Origin: Chloroflexi bacterium UBA4730 | GTDB lineage: Bacteria > Chloroflexota > Limnocylindria > P2-11E | Assembly (NCBI GenBank): GCA_002404155.1 | Contig: DHJC01000015.1 | Location: 108,995 to 172,994, forward strand | Length of the DNA: 64,000 nt | Direction: 5' to 3' | Shown: one piece after another, positions 33,457 through 41,100 of the stretch | How positions within the stretch are numbered: the stretch's first letter is position 1 | How the letters are laid out: each line of letters begins with the position of its first letter | Program-made: the position numbers and the translations under genes | The notes under the pieces: generated by a model | Seen by the model: only the letters and a program-made list of their open reading frames with translations | What the model was told of the DNA's origin: nothing | Database searches by the model: none

Positions 33457-33771
33457 ACGGACACTGCGCTGCGAGCGATCGCCGAGCCCCACCGGCGCGA
33501 GATCATCCGGCTCGTGTGGAGCACCGAGTTGCCGGCGGGCGAGATCGCCGACCGTTTCCGCGAGGTCTCGCGGCCAGCGATCTCGCAGCACCTCCGCGTG
33601 CTGCGCGACGCGGGGCTCCTCAGCGAGCGCCGTGACGGGACGCGGCGCCTGTATCGCGCGCGGCGGGACCGTATCCAGCAGCTGCGCGCGTACCTCGACG
33701 GGTTCTGGTCTGATCGCCTGGGCGCGCTGAAGACCGCCGCCGAGCGTGAGGCCCGGCGAAAGCGCTCGTGA
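33457..33771 (+). CDS. ArsR-family winged-helix repressor with non-standard start
   Basis: About 100-104 residues. ALRAIAEPHRREIIRLVW is the first helix, GEIADRFREVSRPAISQHLRVL (shortened) is the HTH, and AGLLSERRDGTRRLYRA the wing. This is the SRPBCC-associated ArsR type without obvious metal-binding Cys. The frame is open from the TAG of the preceding gene (33442-33444) but contains no ATG, GTG or TTG before the first helix is complete; GTG at 33514 would delete helix 1. ACG at 33457 has AAGGAA 6 nt upstream; CTG at 33469 is the alternative. Its end overlaps the next gene (GTGA). Probably represses the promoter at 32957. Confidence 0.75.
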   Translation, partial: TDTALRAIAEPHRREIIRLVWSTELPAGEIADRFREVSRPAISQHLRVLRDAGLLSERRDGTRRLYRARRDRIQQLRAYLDGFWSDRLGALKTAAEREARRKRS

Positions 33772-34196
33772 CCGAGGCGCCACTTCGCCACGAGGTCCGG
33801 ATCGAGGCGCCGATCGAGATCGTGCACCGCTTCTTCACCGATCCCGCGCAGTTGACCGAATGGTGGCCGTCGCGCGCCACGATCGATCCGCGCCCGCGCG
33901 GCCGGCTCCGGCTCGAGTTCGACAAGCCGGATGACGGTACCGATGTCGCGCTCGGCGAGTTCGTCGAGGTCTCAGACCGACGGATCGTCTTCACGTGGGG
34001 CTTCCAGGGAGACTCGGACCTGCCGCCCGGTGCAAGCCGGGTCGAGGTGACGCTCGAGCCCGTGGGTGCGACGACGGTCGTGCGACTCGAGCACCACGGC
34101 CTGCCAGCGGCGCGACGGACGCAGCACGAGCAGGGCTGGACGTTCGTCCTCGCGCGACTGCGCGAGGTCGCCCCGCCCAAGGCGCGACCGGGCTAA
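33768..34196 (+). CDS. SRPBCC/AHSA1-domain protein
   Basis: 142 residues. LRHEVRIEAPIEIVHRFFTDPAQLTEWW is the characteristic N-terminus of AHSA1-like proteins; the C-terminal helix is GWTFVLARLREV. GTG start in a GTGA overlap with the ArsR gene. The pair of SRPBCC proteins differ from each other, so this is not a simple tandem duplication. Ligand unknown. Confidence 0.85.
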   Translation: MTEAPLRHEVRIEAPIEIVHRFFTDPAQLTEWWPSRATIDPRPRGRLRLEFDKPDDGTDVALGEFVEVSDRRIVFTWGFQGDSDLPPGASRVEVTLEPVGATTVVRLEHHGLPAARRTQHEQGWTFVLARLREVAPPKARPG

Positions 34197-34207
34197 CGTT
34201 TCCAGCG

Positions 34208-35311
34208 ATGCGGTTCCCCGAGTTCTCGATGGAGCGGATGCAATCGACCTGGGAGCACCGGGTGAAGTACGACCTGTCGGAATCCGGGCTCGAGGCGCTC
34301 ACCCTCGAGGACGCCGTGCGGGACCTCGACGCGTTGCGGACCGAGCGGCTCGGGTACGCGAATGGGATGGGCCGCGATCAGACCCGCGCGCTCGTCGCCG
34401 CGTTCCACCCCGAGGCGACGCGCGACAACGTCCTCATCACGACCGGCACGAGCGAGGCCAACTTCCTCGCGCTCGCGACGCTCGTCGAGCCGGGCGACGA
34501 GGTCGTCATCGTCATGCCGAGCTACATGCAGCTCCATGGCATCGCGCGAGGTCTCGGCGCGAAGGTCAAGGAAGTGTGGTTACGGGAGGAGTGGGGCTGG
34601 CGCATCGACCTGGACGCGCTTCGCGCCGCGGTCACCCCGCGCACGAAGGTCGTCTGCATCTGTAACCCGAACAACCCGACCGGCCAGCTGCTCACCGCCG
34701 CCGAGGTGCTCGACGTCGCGACGATCGTCGAAGGCCAGGGTGGCTGGCTCCTCGCCGACGAGGTCTACCGCGGCGCCGAACGGGTCGCGCCGGAGACCGC
34801 GACGTTCTACGGCCACCACGACCGGATCATCGTGACCGGCGGGCTCTCCAAGGCGTACGGCCTTCCGGGCCTGCGGATCGGCTGGATCGTCGCGCCACCC
34901 GAGCGCATCGCCGCGACCTGGGCGATGAAGGATTACACGACGATCGCGCCCGCCACGCTCTCCGAGCTCCTCGCGGAGATCGCGCTCGCGCGCCGGGAGC
35001 AGCTGTTGAAGCGCGCGCGCTACCTCCTGAACGAGCGCTGGCCGATCCTCGAGTCGTGGGCCGCCGCACACGCGCAAGAGCTGCATTGGGTGGCACCGGC
35101 GGCCGGCGCGATCTGCTTCTTCGGGTACAGCTTCCCGATCGAGTCCGCTGAATTCGTGGACCGCCTCATCAAGGAGTGGGGCACGATGGTCGTTCCAGGC
35201 GCCCATTTCAACGCCGAGCGGCATCTACGGATCGGGTTCGGGATGCCGACCCGCACCCTGCGCGGCGGCCTCGAGGCGATCGATCGGGCCCTGGTGGCGC
35301 TCGCCGACTAG
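34208..35311 (+). CDS. PLP-dependent aminotransferase, class I/II
   Basis: 367 residues. TTGTSEANFLAL near 80 is the cofactor phosphate region, CNPNNPTGQLL near 155 contains the conserved Asn, LADEVYRG near 183 the Asp/Tyr, and VTGGLSKAYGLPGLRIGW near 215 the Schiff-base Lys. RIGFGMP near 345 carries the substrate-carboxylate Arg. The amino donor is not determinable. ATG at 34208; a TAACGT lies 8 nt upstream. It follows the SRPBCC-ArsR operon by 11 nt and may be co-transcribed. Confidence 0.9.
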   Translation: MRFPEFSMERMQSTWEHRVKYDLSESGLEALTLEDAVRDLDALRTERLGYANGMGRDQTRALVAAFHPEATRDNVLITTGTSEANFLALATLVEPGDEVVIVMPSYMQLHGIARGLGAKVKEVWLREEWGWRIDLDALRAAVTPRTKVVCICNPNNPTGQLLTAAEVLDVATIVEGQGGWLLADEVYRGAERVAPETATFYGHHDRIIVTGGLSKAYGLPGLRIGWIVAPPERIAATWAMKDYTTIAPATLSELLAEIALARREQLLKRARYLLNERWPILESWAAAHAQELHWVAPAAGAICFFGYSFPIESAEFVDRLIKEWGTMVVPGAHFNAERHLRIGFGMPTRTLRGGLEAIDRALVALAD

Positions 35312-35363
35312 CGCGGCCCATTCCTTGCATCGTCGGAGGGCAAGCTAGCGCACGGAGAACGCC

Positions 35364-35513
35364 ATGAGCCTTGTCCTCATTCTTGCCCTCATCGCACTCG
35401 TCTGCGGGATCCTGATGCTCGTCGCGGGCCGCTGGTCGAAATGGCCACTTGCGGCGATCGCGATCATCTGTCTCGCGCTCAACCAAAGCGGGCTGCTCGA
35501 CCGCCTCAAGTGA
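35364..35513 (+). CDS. small two-helix membrane protein (49 aa)
   Basis: 49 residues, MSLVLILALIALVCGILMLV then GRWSKWPLAAIAIICLALNQSG and a basic LLDRLK tail: two transmembrane helices. The ATG has GGAG 6 nt upstream. Short, but codon-phased and well started, so likely real. No function assignable. Confidence 0.6.
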   Translation: MSLVLILALIALVCGILMLVAGRWSKWPLAAIAIICLALNQSGLLDRLK

Positions 35514-35570
35514 CGCCGCGGCCGCATAGCGGCCGCCGTTATTGCGAAGCAGCAGGCCGCAGGACCGCAA

Positions 35571-36416
35571 GTGCGAGTCCTACACTCCGCCCAACTGATG
35601 GCCCATCGGTCGGTCCATCTGCTCGAAGCGGGGATCGTCACCGAGCAGCGCTTCGCCGGCGTGGCCGAGGCACCGGCCGCCCTGGGACCGGCAGTCGCGA
35701 AGCAGCTGCAGCCCGAGAAGCGCATCCGCGTCCCCTTTTATCCGCGTGATCGCTGGCTCACCGCCGCGCGCGAGGCCTGCATCCTCCTCTCGGACGCCGT
35801 CTGCACGTCGCTGACCGCCGGCGCGCGCGTCGGGATCCTCGGTGGCGAATGCACCCTCGTCGCCGGCTCGGTGTCCGGCGCGCTCCGGGTCGAGCCCGAG
35901 ATGCTCCTCGTGTACTTCGACGCCCACGGCGATTTCAACACCCTCGCGACGACGCCGTCGCACTTCGTCGGGGGCATGTGCCTCGCCCACGTCTGCGGCA
36001 AGCAGGTCGCGCCGCTCCTCTGGCCCGGGGTGAAGAAGATCGCGGAGGACCACGTGTACCTCGTGGGCGCGCGCCAGCTCGACCCCGGCGAGGTCAGCAA
36101 CCTGACGCATTCCAAGGTCCATCGCATCGCCTTCGGCCGCGAGGAGGTCGACGCGCCGTCGCTGCTCAACGCCGTGCGCCGAAAGCCGGTGTGGCTGCAT
36201 GTCGCTCTCGACGTCATCGATCCGCGCGAGCTCGCCGCCGTCGCCCTCCCCGTCGCGGGCGGGCCGTCGCTCAAGTCGCTGAGCGAGCTCCTCGGATCCG
36301 TCGCGCAGGTCGCCGATGTGCGCGGCATCGAGATCTGTGGCTTCGACACACGCAAAGACCCCGGGGCGCAGCTCCCCGGGGTCCTCGCAGAGGCCTTTGC
36401 TGGCGTGTTCAGCTAG
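35571..36416 (+). CDS. arginase/ureohydrolase-family protein with altered metal ligands
   Basis: 281 residues. GILGGECTLVAG near 90 corresponds to the GGDH motif, VYFDAHGDFNTLATTPSHFVGG (shortened) near 114 keeps the Asp-His-Asp metal ligands, and HVALDVIDPRE near 212 corresponds to the DxDxxDP motif. Compared with catalytic arginases the motif-1 Asp-His is Glu-Cys (Cys is also seen in a bacterial GGDCT subgroup) and the first Asp of DxDxxDP is Ala. One manganese site is thus probably weakened; activity is uncertain. GTG start. The 3' end carries a strong hairpin. Confidence 0.8.
   Translation: MRVLHSAQLMAHRSVHLLEAGIVTEQRFAGVAEAPAALGPAVAKQLQPEKRIRVPFYPRDRWLTAAREACILLSDAVCTSLTAGARVGILGGECTLVAGSVSGALRVEPEMLLVYFDAHGDFNTLATTPSHFVGGMCLAHVCGKQVAPLLWPGVKKIAEDHVYLVGARQLDPGEVSNLTHSKVHRIAFGREEVDAPSLLNAVRRKPVWLHVALDVIDPRELAAVALPVAGGPSLKSLSELLGSVAQVADVRGIEICGFDTRKDPGAQLPGVLAEAFAGVFS
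36357..36383. terminator. strong hairpin near the 3' end of the arginase-like gene
   Basis: GACCCCGGGG-CGCAGCT-CCCCGGGGTC, a perfect 10-bp inverted repeat inside the last 60 bases of the gene and facing the convergent gene that ends at 36420. It could terminate transcription from both sides, although neither side has a T-tract. Confidence 0.4.
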
Positions 36417-36419
36417 GCG

Positions 36420-36584
36420 CTATTCGCCACCGATCGTGTAGCGGAGCTTGATCTCGGCCAGCCACTCCTCGAGGGCCCGCGTCAGGCGGTCGGCCGGCTT
36501 GTCGGACCCGCGGCGGGTGCGCGGTGGCTCCGGGAGGGGCCGCGGGACGCCGTGGGTCCCGGGCTGGGTCGCGTGCAGTGCCAT
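36420..36584 (-). CDS. small hypothetical protein (54 aa)
   Basis: 54 residues: a Pro/Arg-rich N-terminal half and an amphipathic helix DRLTRALEEWLAEIKLRY at the C-terminus. ATG with GGGAGG 5 nt upstream, a clear ribosome site. No family recognised. Downstream of the amt pair on the same strand. Confidence 0.55.
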   Translation of the reverse strand: MALHATQPGTHGVPRPLPEPPRTRRGSDKPADRLTRALEEWLAEIKLRYTIGGE

Positions 36585-36675
36585 GTCAACCTCCCGCGGT
36601 CGCTGGATCAAAGCATGCGCACAGGGCCTGCCGAGCACGGTACCCGGCGGGTCGTGCTTCGGTAGCGGTTCGGTT

Positions 36676-36786
36676 CTAAGCGGCCTTGTCGAGCTCGATC
36701 GGCTGGTCGGCGGCGGGCGCCCGGAGCGGCAGGACGACCCAGGCGACCACGAGCAGGGCGAAGGCGCCGAGTGCGAACAGGTCCAT
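36676..36786 (-). CDS. small single-helix membrane protein in the amt operon (36 aa)
   Basis: 36 residues: MDLFALGAFALLVVAWVVLPL is one transmembrane helix, followed by a short charged tail. ATG with GGAGG 5 nt upstream, starting 11 nt after the amt stop. Position and size recall small accessory proteins of transporters (such as KdpF), suggesting an Amt-associated peptide; this is inference. The 91-bp stretch to the next small gene holds nothing recognised. Confidence 0.55.
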   Translation of the reverse strand: MDLFALGAFALLVVAWVVLPLRAPAADQPIELDKAA

Positions 36787-36797
36787 GACTTCCTCCT

Positions 36798-38018
36798 TCA
36801 GTCCAGCTGGTACGCGATCTCGCCGTGCTGTGAGGCATCGAGCCCGAGCGACTCCTCGTGCTCGCGGACACGCATCCCGACGGTGACGTCGATGACCTTC
36901 ACGATCACGGCGGTCGCGATCGCGGCGTAGAGCCAGGTCGCACCGACCGCGATGAGCTGCGTGACGAGCTGCTGCGGGTTGCCGAAGAAGAGGCCGTTCG
37001 CGCCGGCCGTGTTGATCGCGACGGTGGCGAAGAGGCCCGTCGCGATGGCGCCCCAGGTGCCGCCAATGCCGTGCACGGCCCACACGTCGAGCGCGTCGTC
37101 GATCTTGAGGCGCGGCCGCAGCTGGATCGCGAGGTAGCAGAAGACGCCCGCGCCGAGGCCGATGATGATCGAGCCCGAGACGTCCACGAAGCCTGACGCC
37201 GGCGTGATCGCGACGAGCCCGGCGACCGCGCCCGCCGCCATCCCGAGCACGCTCGGGCGGCCGCGGTGGATCCACGAGACCGTGAGCCAGGTGAGGCCGG
37301 CCATCGCGGCGGCCGTGTTCGTGACGACGAACGCACTCGTCGCGAGGCCGCCGGCGGTGAGCGCGCTGCCGGCGTTGAAGCCAAACCAGCCGAACCAGAG
37401 GAGCGACGCGCCGAGGATCGTCATCGTCGCGTCGTGCGGCTCGCTCGTCTTCAACCGGCGACCGATGAGGATCGCCGCGACGAGCGCCGACACGCCGCTC
37501 GAGATGTGCACAACGGTGCCGCCGGCGAAGTCCAGCGTCCCGAGGGCGTGCAGCCAGCCGCCGGTGCCCCAGACCCAGTGCGCGATCGGGTCGTAGACGA
37601 GCGTCGACCAGACGAGCGCGAAGATCACATACGCCTTGAAGCTCACCCGCTCAGCGAACGCGCCGGTGATCAGCGCGGGCGTGATGACCGCGAACATCAT
37701 CTGGAACGCCATGAACGCCTGGTGCGGGACCGTCGCGGCGTAGTCGGCGTTCGGCGTGAAGCCGACGCCCTTCAGCGCGACCCAGCCGAGCCCGCCGATG
37801 AGGCCCGCGCCGGTGTCCGGTGAGAAGGACAGGGAGTAGCCCCACAGCACCCACTGCACCGAGATGAGGCAGAGGATGAAGAACGAGTGCGTGAGCGTGG
37901 AGAGCACGTTCTTCTTCCCGACGAGCCCGCCATAGAAGAATCCGAGTGCCGGGGTCATGAGCATCACGAGCGCCGCGCAGACCAGCAGCCAGGCCGTGTC
38001 ACCGGAGTTGCTGTCCAT
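36798..38018 (-). CDS. amt: ammonium transporter Amt
   Basis: 406 residues, eleven transmembrane helices. The pore twin histidines are present in YDPIAHWVWG near 145 and VWAVHGIGGTWG near 300. HQAFMAFQMMFAVITPALI and GWFGFNAGSAL are family signatures. The C-terminal cytoplasmic tail ends EHEESLGLDASQHGE, typical for Amt/GlnK contact. No glnK gene is adjacent. Promoter box TAGCGT lies 6 nt before the ATG, identical to that of gltB, suggesting joint expression of uptake and assimilation. Confidence 0.95.
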   Translation of the reverse strand: MDSNSGDTAWLLVCAALVMLMTPALGFFYGGLVGKKNVLSTLTHSFFILCLISVQWVLWGYSLSFSPDTGAGLIGGLGWVALKGVGFTPNADYAATVPHQAFMAFQMMFAVITPALITGAFAERVSFKAYVIFALVWSTLVYDPIAHWVWGTGGWLHALGTLDFAGGTVVHISSGVSALVAAILIGRRLKTSEPHDATMTILGASLLWFGWFGFNAGSALTAGGLATSAFVVTNTAAAMAGLTWLTVSWIHRGRPSVLGMAAGAVAGLVAITPASGFVDVSGSIIIGLGAGVFCYLAIQLRPRLKIDDALDVWAVHGIGGTWGAIATGLFATVAINTAGANGLFFGNPQQLVTQLIAVGATWLYAAIATAVIVKVIDVTVGMRVREHEESLGLDASQHGEIAYQLD

Positions 38019-38024
38019 GCGCGG

Positions 38025-38030
38025 ACGCTA
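38025..38030 (-). promoter_or_regulatory. -10 box (leaderless) for amt
   Basis: TAGCGT, 6 nt before the amt ATG. The 9-mer TAGCGTCCG containing it is identical in front of gltB at the same distance. Confidence 0.45.
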
Positions 38031-38108
38031 TGCGGCACCCCTGCCCGTCACAGTGCTGCCTCGGCTCAGGGGAGGTTGCGGTTGGGCATCGGCTGCGGGG
38101 GCTCGCCG

Positions 38109-41100
38109 CTACTCGGTCGAAACGGTCTGGTCGACGATCTCGCCGCCGGGACGGATCGCCAAGAATGCCGTCCTCGCCGCGTGCGCGAGCGTCCGCACCA
38201 CATCCGCGTCGTCGTCCTGGCCCGAGCCGAGGAGCGCGCGGCCGTAGCCCGCCAGCAGCTCGCGCAATTCCGGCAGCTCGGACTCGCGGGGCGGCCCGAC
38301 GTGCACCTTCGCGCCTTTCGCGAGGCGCGCGTGGATACCGGCGGGGTCGATGCCGCGCGTCGCGTCGACACGGACGAACACGATGCCGCCGGACATGCCC
38401 GAGCAGATCCAGCGTCCGGGATCGCCGAGGACGACCGCGGTGCCGGCGGTCATGTACTCGAACGCGAAGCCGCCGAGGTCGCCGCCGAGCACGACCAGGG
38501 CACCGGAGAGGCGGATGCAGGCCCGCGCGTCGGCCCCGCCCTGCACGAAGAAGCGTCCGCGCTGGGCGCCGTAGGCGAAGCACTTCCCCACGCCGCCATC
38601 GACGAACGTGCCCGCGGCGTTCGGCGCCTTGAGGATCGTGACCGTACCGCCGAGCGCGGTCTTGGCCGCGCCGTCCTGCGCGCCGCCGCCGAGATCGAGC
38701 GCCATGCCGTCGGTGAGGTAGGCCCCGAACCCGTTCCCCGCGACCGAGCCGGTGCGGATGGGCGTGACCTGCGGGATCGGCAACGTGCCGCCGATGCGGG
38801 CGCGAGCGAGGGACCCAGAGCCCGCGGTGCCGACGAAGCGATGCGCGCTCGAGAGCGGCTCGTCCGCGACCGCTGCCAGGGCGCCGGCGGTCACGAGCGC
38901 GCCGGCGCTCACCGTCTCGCCGGCGGGCTCCAGAAGCGCCGCGAGGTCGAGGCGATCCCGCGCGCGGACCTGCCGGAGCAGATCGCTGCGGCCGACGAGG
39001 TCGCGCACGGTCACGAGACCGAGCGACGCGACGATCCGCGCGAGGTCCGCGCGCATCGCGCCGAAGAACCGCTCGAGCTGCGCGACGGCGCGGTCGAGCT
39101 CCTGCGGCTCGAACCGCTTCATCCCGCGCTCGGTGGCTTCGGCGATCGACTCGATCTGCGTCGCGATGCCGACATGGCACGTGTCGAGCTGGCAGCCGCG
39201 GCAGATCGTGCAGCCGATCGCCACCATCGCCAGCGTCCCGAATCCGACGCGGTCCGCGCCGAGGCAGAGCATCTTCACGATGTCGAGCGCGCTCTTCATG
39301 CCGCCGTCACACCAGAGCTCGACGCGATCGCGCAGGCCGCTTCGGACGAGTGCGCGGTGTGCCTCGACGACCCCGATCTCCGCCGGCAGCCCCGCCCGGC
39401 GGAGCGCGTGCTGGCGCGCGGCACCGGTGCCACCGTCGTAGCCGGACACGGTAACGATGTCGGCGCCGGACTTGGCGATGCCCGTCGCGATGATCCCGAT
39501 GTCCGGCACGGCCGGCACCTTCACCGAGACCTTCGCGTCGGGATTCACCGTCTTCAGCTCTCGGACGACCTGCGCGAGGTCCTCGATCGAGTAGATGTCG
39601 TGATTGTTCGACGGTGAGATGAGGTCGACGCCGGGCTTCGCGTTGCGGGCGAGCGCGACCTTCGCCGACACCTTCCGCCCGGGCAGGTGCCCGCCCTCGC
39701 CGGGCTTGGCACCCTGGCCGATCTTGATCTCGAGGTAGTGCGACGAGTTCGCGAGCAGCGCGGACACCCCGAAGCGGCCCGACGCGATCTGCTGGCCACG
39801 CCACTTCGGATACTTGCCGAGCAGGTCCGGCAGCTCACCGCCCTCGCCGTTGATGCAGAGGATGTCGAGGCGCTTCGCCGCCTCCGCATACGCGCGGTAC
39901 GCGGTCTCGCCCTGCGAACCGAAGGACATCGACGAGATGTAGAACGGCGCGCTGTGCTCGCCCGCCGTCGTCGACGCATCCTCGGCCGGCGGACCGGCGG
40001 GCCGCACGTCGAGCGCGTGGCGCAGCGAGACCGGGTGCTCGGCCTCGATGGCCGCGAGCTTCTCGGCGTACACCGCGTACGCGGTCTCGCCGGTGGCGAC
40101 ACCGAGCGCGGCCTTCCATAGCCGCGGGTAGATGCGGAACGCGGGCTCGAGCCGGGCCGGCGTGCGCTCGCGCAGCATCGTCGCGCGCTCGAACCCGTCG
40201 CGCGCGAGCGCGTCCCAGCCGGTCCCGACGAAGGTACTCGCCCCGAACGTGCGCACGCCGAGGATCGCCGCGACGTCCGGGGTGAGGCCGATCGCGGAGA
40301 ACGCCCGGCCGTAGCCCCGCACCTCGTGCATCCCGAGGGTCGAGCAGACCTTCTCGATGCCCTTGCGCAGCGCCTCGAGGAGGTTGGGGAGCGCGTCGGG
40401 ATCGCCCGTGGCAAGGGCGTGCTCGAAGAGCAGGTACGGATTGACCGCGTCGGCGCCGAGCCCGAGGGCGACGACGACGTCGTGGAGATTGCGCAGGCTC
40501 CCCGACGAGAGGAGCAGGGCGCACTCGCGGCGCAGCGACCCATTGGGCGCGGGCTGCGCGATGAGCGCGCGATGGGCGGCTGCGATCACGAGGAGCGGGT
40601 CGATCCACGCCCGGCCCTCGGCGCGGATCCCGCGGTCGCGCACGAGCACGACCCGGGTGCCGCCGCGCACCGCATGCGTCGCGGCGTTCGCGAGACGGGT
40701 CAGCGCGTCGCGGGGATCCTCTTCCCAGTCTCGGTCGGCCTCGAGCACCACGGCCGCCCGGCGACCCCGCCCGCCGAGCTCGGCGACGAGATCCTCGACG
40801 AGCCACGTGCCGGCCGCGCGCGCGAGCGGGCGGAGGTCGTCGAGCGCGATCGCGCTCTCGGGCGCATGCCCGCCCAGCAGGAGGGGCACGCGCAGCTCGA
40901 GCCACGGCCGTGGTTTCCCGGAGCCGTCGATGGACGGCCGCGGTCCGATGACGACGCGGGTGGAGAAGTGCTCGATCTCGCGCTCCCGGTCGATCGCCGG
41001 ATTCGTGACGACGGCGACGGTCTCCTGGAGGTAGTCGGCGAGGTTCGCCCGCTTCGTCGCGAGCGCGGCGAGCGGACCGTCGTAGCCGAGCGACCCGATC

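Noticed and set aside
36640..38110. Search for a P-II (glnK) gene next to amt
   Set aside because: Only a 36-residue membrane peptide and a 54-residue hypothetical follow; neither resembles P-II.
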